In this document: in pieces, positions 1-5,890 of the stretch
Numbering within the stretch: the stretch's first letter is position 1
Layout: every line of letters begins with the position of its first letter
NCBI GenBank assembly: GCA_044870295.1
Contig: JBIOYQ010000131.1
Span: 1-5,890 of the forward strand
Reading direction: 5' to 3'
Length of the DNA stretch: 5,890 nucleotides
Origin: AC-52 sp044870295
GTDB taxonomy: Bacteria > Actinomycetota > UBA4738
Made by a program: the position numbers and the translations under genes
The notes under the pieces: model-generated
Told to the model about the DNA's origin: nothing
Databases searched by the model: none
Seen by the model: the letters and a program-made list of their open reading frames with translations, nothing else

Positions 1-1705
1 CCGCCGCCAGGAGCGCCGCGATCAGCAGCCCGTAGAGCGCCAGGTGCCAGGCCCGGGTGTCGGCGATGGGGGTGGGCGGCGGCTCCACGTGCGCGGACGG
101 GATAGGACCCGCCAGGGTGGTCACGCCCGGGCCCACCACCCGCTCGGGTTCGGACGCCTCGGCCTCTCGGAACCCGGCCGGGGCGTACCGCTGGACCACC
201 AGCACGATGGGGTTCGCTCCGCCGCCCTCGTAGGCGTTCGAGGGAAGGGGCTGCGGCTTTCCGTTCGGCCGGACCTGGCTCCCCGAGAGGTAGTCCTGGA
301 TCGTTCCGTAATAGGGGTGGGCCCTCGACAGCAGGTCCTGGGCCAGCGTCGACTTGACCACCAGCCATGATGGGCGTTCCCGGTTCGCCCGCGGCTCGAA
401 GACGAACACGATGGGGTCGGACCCCTCCACCCGCTCCAGGTAGAGGGAGGCCGTGGCGGTCTGTTGCACCGCGACGCGATCGAACCACGGGCGGTCGTCG
501 GAACGCATGTTCACGGCCAAGGCGGCCAGCCCTCCCACCACCAGCAGCACGACGGCGCCGCCGGCCACGGTCCCAAGGGGCTTCCCCCACGCGGACAGCC
601 GGCGGGCGAGCCACCACACGAACAGCCCGCCCAGGATCGACGCCGGGAAGAAGTACTGCAGCTCCCGGGCGCCCGCGGTCGGGACCCCGCCGGCCTGCGC
701 CAGGCATCCCAGCACCGTCACCACCGTCCAGGCCGCCATCAGGCAGATGAAGAACCGCCGTGGGAACCGCTCTCCGGGCGTCCGGGGAAGGGCAACGGCC
801 GCGCCCAGGATGCCGAGCGGCAGCGGGTAGTACGTCTTCGCCTGGCGAAGGTTCCCCAGGAACCGGTCACGCAACTGGTCGCTCAACTCCACCAGGCGGG
901 CTCCGACCCAGCCCGACTGTCCCCGGGCCAGGAACGTCGCTCCGGCCACCACCGCCGATCCGGCGGCCGCCCCCGCCAGCGGGACCGCGGTGCGAACCGT
1001 GGGCGCCAGCGACCCGTCCCGCGCCCTCGCCGCCACCGCGACCAGCAGCGCCAACCCCACCAGGAGGATCCCCATGGCGAAGGCGTAGAAGGGCCAGTGG
1101 GCCACCGCCGCCGCCGCCGCCAGGACCGCGACCGCCACCACGCCCCGGCGCCACCGGACGAACGCGGCGGCCGCGGCGAACGCCGGCAGGATCAGCGAGG
1201 CGTTCATCAGGTTGTCGAGGTGGAGGTTGAGCATGCCGTTCTCGCCAAACGCAACCCACGTGAGGAACGCCAGGACGGGGAGCCAGAGCGGGCGCACGTC
1301 GAAGACCGCTCGCAGCATCGCGGCCACCCCGAGCCCGGCCACCCACATCAGGATCGGCGGGAACAGCGCCACAACCGTGTAGGCGTTCGCCGGCGTGGCT
1401 CCCTGCAGGACCGCGTTGAGCAGCGGAGCCCCGGAGCGGATCGCTCCGAACCGGGTGATGCCGGAGTCGACCACCGTGTTGGCTCGGAGCACCGCGGTCG
1501 GGGCGTCCCACCCGGTCGGATAGACGAACTTCTCGGTGACGTAGAGGAACAGATGGATCGCCCCGAACGCGGCCAGGGCGACGGCGGCCAGGACGACGAC
1601 CGCCCCGCAGGCCGCCAGCGAATGCTTGACCGGGCCGGCGGTGGGTTCCGAGCCGGGCGTGGGCTTCCCCATCTCCGCCGTGCGCTCGGCCGCCGGAGTG
1701 CTCAT
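1..1705 (-). CDS. Polytopic membrane protein, probable GT-C-type glycosyltransferase (3' end beyond window)
   Basis: I read this frame codon by codon from the ATG at 1705 to the left edge and found no stop, giving 568 residues of an unfinished protein. A hydrophilic N-terminus (residues 1-28) precedes a first membrane helix (about 29-56). An outer loop follows with the motif YPTGWDAP (Asp67), then about ten more hydrophobic segments between 107 and 399. Residues 400-550 are mostly hydrophilic, with a Gly-rich AYEGGG and a Pro-rich EPPPTP stretch. A last helix begins near 552 and is cut by the edge. An acidic residue in the first outer loop of a many-helix protein is typical of GT-C transferases that use polyprenyl-phosphate sugars; assignment here is by architecture only, and substrate is unknown. 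ATG 1705 is the only start after the in-frame stop at 1760-1762 apart from Met12 (1672). Its ribosome site is weak: GAGAG 10 bases upstream, with a better GAGGAG 18 bases away. It lies 54 bases behind the upstream membrane-protein gene, probably in the same operon. It could instead be a flippase-like or purely structural membrane protein. Confidence 0.8.
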   Translation of the reverse strand, partial: MSTPAAERTAEMGKPTPGSEPTAGPVKHSLAACGAVVVLAAVALAAFGAIHLFLYVTEKFVYPTGWDAPTAVLRANTVVDSGITRFGAIRSGAPLLNAVLQGATPANAYTVVALFPPILMWVAGLGVAAMLRAVFDVRPLWLPVLAFLTWVAFGENGMLNLHLDNLMNASLILPAFAAAAAFVRWRRGVVAVAVLAAAAAVAHWPFYAFAMGILLVGLALLVAVAARARDGSLAPTVRTAVPLAGAAAGSAVVAGATFLARGQSGWVGARLVELSDQLRDRFLGNLRQAKTYYPLPLGILGAAVALPRTPGERFPRRFFICLMAAWTVVTVLGCLAQAGGVPTAGARELQYFFPASILGGLFVWWLARRLSAWGKPLGTVAGGAVVLLVVGGLAALAVNMRSDDRPWFDRVAVQQTATASLYLERVEGSDPIVFVFEPRANRERPSWLVVKSTLAQDLLSRAHPYYGTIQDYLSGSQVRPNGKPQPLPSNAYEGGGANPIVLVVQRYAPAGFREAEASEPERVVGPGVTTLAGPIPSAHVEPPPTPIADTRAWHLALYGLLIAALLAA

Positions 1706-1759
1706 GAGCCCGAGTCTCTCACGCTCCTCGCCCGACGCTGCGGCACGCGGGAGCGACCT

Positions 1760-3709
1760 CTAATGCCGGCAGTCGCCCACCCAGACGGCGATATAGGGCT
1801 TCCCGTCGTTCCCGACGCCCGAGACGAACGGGCGGCCCTGGAACGGAGGCGTCGCGGCGGCCTCGGGCGCGGCGATGACCAGATCGATCCCATATCGACG
1901 CACGATCGATTCCCACGTGGCGACGTCGGTCTCCCCCGTGATCAGCAGCCTCCGTGCGTTGGCTCGCTCCCTGGCCGTCCTCCCCCCGTGGAATCCTTGC
2001 CAACGGATGCGCCGCGCGTCGAACAGGACGCGGTAGCCCGCGTACGAGAACAGCTCGTGGATGAGCACGTCCTCGGACGCCGCCCAGCAACCGCGGCCCA
2101 GCTTGGGGGAGACGACGTTGAGGATCGACTGGGGATCGCCCCGGAGCGAGGCGGCCAGCAGCGGAATCTCCGGATCCCGGCCGGCCACGGCCAGGCTCGC
2201 GATGGTCGGCGACGGGAAGGCGAAGCCCAGCGTTACCACCGACAGGGCGACGGCGAGGGCTCGCCGCCGTTCCCACAGCCGCCGGAACAGGTCGGCGGCC
2301 CCGTAGGCGGCGGCCAGCACCACGCCCAGGTCGAGCAGCGGCCAATAGCGATGGCGCCGTCCCAGTGCGAGGAAGGACTCCCCGAGGCCGCGGATCGCGA
2401 AGGTCGAGATGAGCAGCACGATCCCCGCTCCGGCCAGGGCAGCGATCACGACCTGCGCCCCACTGTCGCTCTTCACCTTCGGAGCGAGGCGCGCGAACCC
2501 GTAGGCCCCGAAGATCGTGGCGATGCCCCAGGAGCCGAGGATGGCCCAGGCCGGCAGCTCGACACCCTCCACCTTGGTGATGTTCACGAATCCGTGGAGG
2601 CGGATGAAGCTCGCCGCCAGCGGTACCAACCACAGCGAGTAGACCAACCCCGCAGGAACGAAGATGGCAATGGCCTTGCGATGGCGTCCGACCGCCGTCG
2701 GCAACACCACGATGGCCAACGCGATGAACACGCCGACGATGAACGACTCCGCTCCGGCCAGGCCGGCCATCCCGAGCGAGACGCCAGCCCCGATGAGGAA
2801 GCGCCGGTCCGAATGGCGCAGCCCGTAGGCGACCTGCACCAGGAAGGCCAGGAGCATCAGCAGCGCCAGGTCCCGGGGGAACGGCGGCGACAGATTGGAG
2901 AAGGAGACGTTGTAGGGCCGGACCTGGATCAGGTCACCGAAGTACTTCAGGGCGTCCGCCGCCCTGGACGAGGTCACGTGGATGCCTCGGACGGCGAAGA
3001 ACCCGAAGCCCCCGCTCATGGCGCCGAACACGGCCGCGGCACCCGCCCCGACGAGCGACCCCGTCAGCTCCCTCCCGATGGCGAACAGGGCCAGGATCGA
3101 CCCCACGATCTGGAGCACCTCGATCGTCTCCAGCCCGTCGAAGGCCCGCCCGCCCGGGGCGAAGTGGGCCGCGAAGGCCAGGTCGGCGTGATAGAGCCAG
3201 GGGTACTGGTTCGGTGTGTCTCCGACCGTGTTCGACGACGGTGTGGTGTCCCCGTTGAGGATCTCGCTGGCGAACCCCACGTTCCACGGGACGTCGCCGC
3301 CCCATGCCAGCGGCAGCCGCGCGAACACGGGCGCACCCCACAACGTCACCCCGACCGCGGCACACACGAGCGCCGCCACGACCGGACGCCTCGGACCCGG
3401 CGGTGCCAGTCGGGCGGCCCGCCGCCGGCGGATCTTGACGAAGACCAGGACGGCGGCGACCGCAAGCGTGAGGACGACCGTCGGCCAGCCGGCTCGCAGC
3501 ACCCGGCCCCCGGTCCACATGTGCAACACCATGAGCACGAGCACATACGCGGTCAGCGCGGGTACGGCCAGACCGAGGCGAAGGATCGGATCGCCGGTCC
3601 TGCGGCCCATCACCGCATCGGCCAGCAGGTACCCCAGGCCGACGAGCAGCGCCGCGATGACGATGGAGGCGACACCCGCCACCGCCGCGGACGTCGGGGG
3701 CGCCAGCAT
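1760..3709 (-). CDS. Polytopic membrane protein with C-terminal extracytoplasmic domain, probable GT-C-type glycosyltransferase
   Basis: Complete 649-residue protein. Helices are visible at about 9-33, 42-64, 75-92, 108-127, 197-241 (two), 279-297, 303-338 (two), 347-365, 385-405, 417-436, 455-473 and 484-505. After the helix at 108-127 comes a long outer loop with AWGGDVPWN (Asp139) and NQYPWLYHAD (around 167-176). This arrangement, an acidic residue in the first big loop followed by a YP...H motif, is common in bacterial GT-C-like transferases. The first three helices look like an N-terminal addition relative to the neighbouring membrane protein. The last 140 residues form a soluble, presumably extracytoplasmic region containing RRYGIDLVIA, a pattern often seen at the end of such proteins. 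Only three cysteines occur: Cys116 in a helix, and Cys541 and Cys647 in the soluble tail, which might form a disulfide. An in-frame TAG 12 bases upstream makes ATG 3709 the first possible start. No good Shine-Dalgarno is seen, so translation may depend on coupling or be leaderless. It sits 65 bases after the sulfoquinovose-synthase-like gene and 54 before the next membrane protein. Donor and acceptor cannot be read from the sequence. Confidence 0.88.
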   Translation of the reverse strand: MLAPPTSAAVAGVASIVIAALLVGLGYLLADAVMGRRTGDPILRLGLAVPALTAYVLVLMVLHMWTGGRVLRAGWPTVVLTLAVAAVLVFVKIRRRRAARLAPPGPRRPVVAALVCAAVGVTLWGAPVFARLPLAWGGDVPWNVGFASEILNGDTTPSSNTVGDTPNQYPWLYHADLAFAAHFAPGGRAFDGLETIEVLQIVGSILALFAIGRELTGSLVGAGAAAVFGAMSGGFGFFAVRGIHVTSSRAADALKYFGDLIQVRPYNVSFSNLSPPFPRDLALLMLLAFLVQVAYGLRHSDRRFLIGAGVSLGMAGLAGAESFIVGVFIALAIVVLPTAVGRHRKAIAIFVPAGLVYSLWLVPLAASFIRLHGFVNITKVEGVELPAWAILGSWGIATIFGAYGFARLAPKVKSDSGAQVVIAALAGAGIVLLISTFAIRGLGESFLALGRRHRYWPLLDLGVVLAAAYGAADLFRRLWERRRALAVALSVVTLGFAFPSPTIASLAVAGRDPEIPLLAASLRGDPQSILNVVSPKLGRGCWAASEDVLIHELFSYAGYRVLFDARRIRWQGFHGGRTARERANARRLLITGETDVATWESIVRRYGIDLVIAAPEAAATPPFQGRPFVSGVGNDGKPYIAVWVGDCRH

Positions 3710-3774
3710 GCGCGGAGTCTATCCCGCGAGGTGCGGCGGCTCGGCGGTCGTCGTCAGGAAGCGATCGAGAGAGG

Positions 3775-4962
3775 CTACAGACGCTCCCCGGCCTGGACGT
3801 CCTCCAACAGGCCCTGCTTCCAGTTGTGCCGCGGGTACAGCAGCCGCTTGTTGACCCGATCCGCGTGCTGCTTCACCACGTCGAGCAACCCGTCGATCAG
3901 GGTCTCCGACAGGAAGTGCGGCTTGAGGCCCAGGTCGAGCAGCTTCGTGTGCTTGGCGTTGTAGTAGTGCTCTTCCATCTCCACTCGCGGGTTGGCGATG
4001 TTCTCGATGATGGGCTCCCACCCGAGCTTGCGGGCGCCGTCGGCCACCATGTCGGCCAGCTCCTTCACGGAGAACTGCTCGGTGAACTGGTTGTAGACGC
4101 GGTACTCGCCCTCGTCGGCTGGGTTCATGGCGGCCAGCTCGACGCAGGCCAGGGTGTCGCGGATGTCCAGGAACCCGCGGGTCTGCCCGCCCTTGCCGTA
4201 CACCGTGATGGGATGGTCGATGGCCGCCTCGACACAGAAGCGGTTGAGGGCGGTCCCCCATACGTCGTCGTAGTCGAACCGCGTGACCAGCCCAGGATGC
4301 AGGGCGGTCTCCTCCGTGTGGACGCCGTAGACCACGCCCTGGTTGAGGTCCGTGGACCGGATCCCCCACGCCCGGCAGACGAACTCGATGTTGTGCGAGT
4401 CGTGCACCTTCGAGAGGTGGTAGAAGGACGACGGCCGCTTGGGATACAACAGGGTGTCCTTGCGGCCGTTGTGCTCGATCTCGATGAAGCCCTCTTCGAT
4501 GTCGATGTTGGGCGTCCCGTACTCGCCCATGGTCCCGAGCTTCACCAGATGGGACTCCGGAGCGAAGTCCCGCATCGCGAACAGGACGTTGAGCGTCCCC
4601 ACGACATTGTTCACCTGCGTCACGACGGCGTGGCGCCGGGACAGCATGGAGAACGGCGCGGCGCGGTGCTCGGCGTAATGGATGATCGACTCGGGGCGGA
4701 ACTCCTTGAACACCCGCTCGACAACGTCCCACTCGGCGATGTCGCCAACGAAGGTCGTGATGGGCCGCTTGCCCAGGCTGGACCACAGGCCCACACGATC
4801 CTGGAGCGGAAGGATCGGGATCAGCGAATCGGCGCCGAGCTCGTGATCCCACAGGCGGCGGTGGAAGCTGTCCACCACGGCCACATCGTGGTCTCGCTCG
4901 GCCAGATGCATCGCGGTCGGCCAACCGAGGTAGCCGTCACCGCCCAGGACCAGGATCTTCAT
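3775..4962 (-). CDS. sqdB: UDP-sulfoquinovose synthase-like NAD-dependent epimerase/dehydratase (SQD1/SqdB family)
   Basis: Complete 395-residue cytosolic enzyme of the extended short-chain dehydrogenase/reductase family. SQD1/SqdB uses a bound NAD to convert UDP-glucose and sulfite into UDP-sulfoquinovose. The N-terminal Rossmann motif GGDGYLG is at residues 7-13. The catalytic set is Thr144 (in KLGTMGEYGTP), Tyr181 and Lys185 (YHLSK), matching the Thr/Tyr/Lys triad of plant SQD1. Other family hallmarks are present in order: HYAEHRAAPFSM (95-106), NIDIEEGFIEIEH (152-164), SKVHDSHN (184-191), TDLNQGVVYG (204-213), TVYGKGGQTRGFLDIRDT (253-270), NQFTEQFSV (291-299) and EEHYYNAKHTKL (330-341). 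Length is close to mature plant SQD1. The start at 4962 is supported by GGAGGT eight bases upstream. It is the first gene of a leftward set with two membrane proteins and faces a paralogue across 248 bases. One difference from the SQD1 sequence as I recall it is HRAAPF where plants have QRSAPY, near the substrate pocket. Making UDP-sulfoquinovose is likely but not proven; a related UDP-hexose product is the main alternative. Confidence 0.93.
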   Translation of the reverse strand: MKILVLGGDGYLGWPTAMHLAERDHDVAVVDSFHRRLWDHELGADSLIPILPLQDRVGLWSSLGKRPITTFVGDIAEWDVVERVFKEFRPESIIHYAEHRAAPFSMLSRRHAVVTQVNNVVGTLNVLFAMRDFAPESHLVKLGTMGEYGTPNIDIEEGFIEIEHNGRKDTLLYPKRPSSFYHLSKVHDSHNIEFVCRAWGIRSTDLNQGVVYGVHTEETALHPGLVTRFDYDDVWGTALNRFCVEAAIDHPITVYGKGGQTRGFLDIRDTLACVELAAMNPADEGEYRVYNQFTEQFSVKELADMVADGARKLGWEPIIENIANPRVEMEEHYYNAKHTKLLDLGLKPHFLSETLIDGLLDVVKQHADRVNKRLLYPRHNWKQGLLEDVQAGERL

Positions 4963-4970
4963 GTGTGCCC

Positions 4971-4976
4971 ACCTCC
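4971..4976 (-). promoter_or_regulatory. Strong ribosome binding site of the leftward SQD1-like gene
   Basis: Read on the minus strand this is GGAGGT, a near-perfect anti-16S match, with eight bases between it and the ATG at 4962. It fixes the start codon of the 395-aa enzyme and contrasts with the weak sites before the two membrane-protein genes downstream. Confidence 0.85.
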
Positions 4977-4992
4977 ACGCGTCGTCTCGGGG

Positions 4993-5021
4993 GTTCTAGC
5001 ATCCGGCAGAGGGGCCAGCAA
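4993..5021 (-). promoter_or_regulatory. Candidate sigma-70-type promoter for the leftward gene set
   Basis: On the minus strand TTGCTG (5021-5016) is followed after 17 bases by TAGAAC (4998-4993). Each hexamer is only a partial match to TTGACA/TATAAT, but the spacing is ideal. The implied transcription start near 4986 would leave a short leader of about 25 bases containing the GGAGGT ribosome site. Prediction by eye only. Confidence 0.4.
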
Positions 5022-5048
5022 CTAGCTTCCCGTGCTCTGCTCGCCCAA

Positions 5049-5058
5049 ACGTGCACGT
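5049..5058. promoter_or_regulatory. 10-bp perfect palindrome between the divergent promoters, possible operator
   Basis: ACGTGCACGT equals its own reverse complement. It lies between the two candidate divergent promoters, 27 bases upstream of the leftward -35 element and 65 bases upstream of the rightward one, where a shared regulator could act. A perfect 10-mer palindrome is expected by chance in roughly one of four or five intergenic regions of this size, so the evidence is positional and weak. Confidence 0.25.
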
Positions 5059-5123
5059 CGGACGCCTCGGCCGTTTAGCCGCCTCGCGCTCCGGGCACGC
5101 ATACGCTCACCACCGCGCTTCCC

Positions 5124-5150
5124 TTGTTGGAGGACGAGGCCACCTAGAAT
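5124..5150 (+). promoter_or_regulatory. Candidate sigma-70-type promoter for the rightward gene
   Basis: TAGAAT at 5145-5150 is a one-mismatch match to TATAAT and lies in one of the few AT-richer patches of the intergenic region. TTGTTG at 5124-5129 could be a weak -35 element with a short 15-base spacer. The implied transcription start near 5157 gives a leader of about 54 bases. The -10 element is the convincing part. Confidence 0.42.
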
Positions 5151-5173
5151 AGTTGGATTCCCTTGGCTTGCCA

Positions 5174-5186
5174 GCCCGCGGCGGGC
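5174..5186. repeat. Short GC inverted repeat in the leader of the rightward gene
   Basis: GCCCGC and GCGGGC flank a single central G. In RNA this could fold as a four-pair GCCC/GGGC stem with a five-base loop, 13 bases before the ribosome site. It could be a small leader hairpin or a protein-binding site, but in such GC-rich DNA it may be chance. Confidence 0.25.
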
Positions 5187-5199
5187 GGGGCGGCCCACC

Positions 5200-5206
5200 G
5201 GAGGAG
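5200..5206 (+). promoter_or_regulatory. Strong ribosome binding site of the rightward SQD1-like gene
   Basis: GGAGGAG ends four bases before the ATG at 5211 (six bases counted from the GGAGG core). It fixes the start of the rightward SQD1-like enzyme; the protein then begins directly with the Rossmann beta strand (MRILILGGDG), as in its paralogue. Confidence 0.85.
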
Positions 5207-5210
5207 CTCG

Positions 5211-5890
5211 ATGCGGATCCTCATCCTCGGAGGCGATGGCTATCTGGGATGGCCGACCGCCATGTACTTCTCGGCGCGCGGCCATCAGGTCCACACCGTC
5301 GACAACTACCTCCGACGTCGCGCCCATCAGGAGGCCGGGACCGACACGCTGACCCCCATCGGCGAGAACCTCCCGGCCCGTGCGCAGGCGTGGGAGGAGG
5401 TCACCGGCTATCGGATCACGGTGACCGAAGGCGACCTCTGTGAGTGGGACGTCGTGGCGCGCGTGTTCGGCGAGTTCGAGCCGGAGGCCATCATCCACTA
5501 CGGCGAGATGCCCTCGGCTCCCTACTCGCACATCAGCCGCGAGCACGCCGTGTTCACCCAGCAGAACAACGTGATCAACACGATGAACGTGCTGTTCGCC
5601 ATGGAGCGGTTCACGCCCGATGCCCACCTGGTGAAGCTGGGGACCATGGGCGAGTACGGGACGCCCAACATCGACATCGAAGAGGGCTTCATCGACATCG
5701 AGCACCACGGGCGGACGGACCGGCTCCCCTATCCCAAGCTGCCCGGCTCCTGGTACCACGCCTCCAAGGTCCACGACTCCACCAACATCCATATGGCGTG
5801 CCGGATCTGGGGCCTGCGCGCCACGGACCTCAATCAGGGCGTCGTGTACGGGATCGAGACGGAAGAGACGCGGTTCGACCCCCGGCTGGC
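5211..5890 (+). CDS. Second SQD1-like NAD-dependent nucleotide-sugar epimerase/dehydratase (3' end beyond window)
   Basis: The first 226 codons of a paralogue of the divergently transcribed sulfoquinovose-synthase-like gene; it runs off the right edge with no stop. It has the Rossmann motif GGDGYLG (7-13), the block LVKLGTMGEYGTPNIDIEEG (140-159) and the catalytic set Thr145, Tyr182 and Lys186 (YHASK). Hand alignment with the neighbour gives roughly 63% identity, rising to 105 of about 151 positions from residue 76 on. It differs at the pocket segment, reading GEMPSAPYSHISR (98-110) where the neighbour has AEHRAAPFSMLSR, so the arginine of the plant-type QRSAPYS motif is proline. It also has SKVHDSTN where the neighbour has SKVHDSHN. 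To my recollection the EMPSAPYS/EQPSAPYS form is typical of a broader bacterial and archaeal branch that includes Agl3 of Sulfolobus. The ATG at 5211 is well supported by GGAGGAG at 5200-5206. UDP-sulfoquinovose or another UDP-sugar may be the product; the missing C-terminal third limits the call. Confidence 0.9.
   Translation, partial: MRILILGGDGYLGWPTAMYFSARGHQVHTVDNYLRRRAHQEAGTDTLTPIGENLPARAQAWEEVTGYRITVTEGDLCEWDVVARVFGEFEPEAIIHYGEMPSAPYSHISREHAVFTQQNNVINTMNVLFAMERFTPDAHLVKLGTMGEYGTPNIDIEEGFIDIEHHGRTDRLPYPKLPGSWYHASKVHDSTNIHMACRIWGLRATDLNQGVVYGIETEETRFDPRL

Noticed and set aside
1103..1122. A short GCC/CGC trinucleotide run, possible slippage tract
   Set aside because: It encodes five alanines within a membrane-helix region of the left-edge gene. 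It is short and ordinary for a GC-rich genome, with no sign of frameshift.
867..1511. A 214-codon minus-strand frame inside the left-edge membrane-protein gene
   Set aside because: It is out of frame with the continuous 568-codon frame that gives membrane helices, and has an Arg/Gly-rich low-complexity translation.
3710..3774. Possible terminator or promoter between the enzyme gene and the 649-aa gene
   Set aside because: I found no stem-loop with a T-run and no convincing -10 element. The gap is consistent with read-through in an operon.
464..3964. A 1166-codon open frame on the plus strand
   Set aside because: It is codon-aligned with, and antisense to, both membrane-protein genes, and runs on into the enzyme gene. 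Stops are rare there because of high GC and low use of Leu/Ser codons whose complement is a stop. Its translation is a low-complexity run rich in Arg, His, Gln, Gly and Pro with no recognisable domain, while the opposite strand gives proper membrane proteins.
3719..4924. A 401-codon minus-strand frame overlapping the SQD1-like gene
   Set aside because: It is a frame-shifted reading of the same strand, with an Arg/Gly/Pro-rich translation and no domain. The true frame carries all catalytic motifs.
3826..5025. A 399-codon open frame on the plus strand
   Set aside because: It lies antisense across the SQD1-like gene, whose minus-strand translation is an unmistakable full-length family member. 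The plus-strand product has no recognisable motif.
5022..5792. A 256-codon minus-strand frame opposite the rightward SQD1-like gene
   Set aside because: It is the antisense shadow of a conserved coding region; the similar antisense shadow in the paralogue explains its protein-like look (for example, DVDEALFDVDVGRPVLAHGP mirrors the conserved EYGTPNIDIEEG block).

Overview
The window is GC-rich throughout, including at third codon positions. It carries four large genes and almost no spare DNA. Base composition, alanine/valine/arginine-rich proteins and long polytopic membrane proteins of the glycosyltransferase type suggest a high-GC bacterium, most likely an actinomycete-like soil or uncultured lineage. 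No rRNA, tRNA or phylogenetic marker is present, so the taxonomic call is tentative.

Layout: three genes lie head-to-tail on the minus strand and are transcribed leftwards. First is a complete 395-aa UDP-sulfoquinovose-synthase-like SDR enzyme (4962 down to 3775). A 65-base gap leads to a complete 649-aa polytopic membrane protein (3709 down to 1760). A 54-base gap leads to a second large polytopic membrane protein that starts at 1705 and runs off the left edge after 568 residues. A fourth gene diverges from this set on the plus strand (5211 to the right edge, 226 codons visible). It encodes a second sulfoquinovose-synthase-like enzyme, a paralogue of the first. The two enzyme genes share a 248-base intergenic region with two strong ribosome binding sites, a candidate promoter facing each way and a 10-bp perfect palindrome.

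How the genes may work together: SQD1/SqdB enzymes turn UDP-glucose plus sulfite into UDP-sulfoquinovose, the sugar donor for sulfolipid and, in some archaea, for sulfated surface glycans. The two membrane proteins look like GT-C-fold glycosyltransferases or closely related polyprenyl-phosphate-sugar-dependent transferases: many membrane helices, an acidic residue in the first large outer loop, and an extracytoplasmic C-terminal region. A reasonable inference is a locus that makes one or two unusual, possibly sulfonated, nucleotide sugars and builds them into an envelope glycan or lipid. No SqdX/SqdD-type soluble glycosyltransferase is visible, so classical sulfolipid synthesis cannot be asserted from this window alone.
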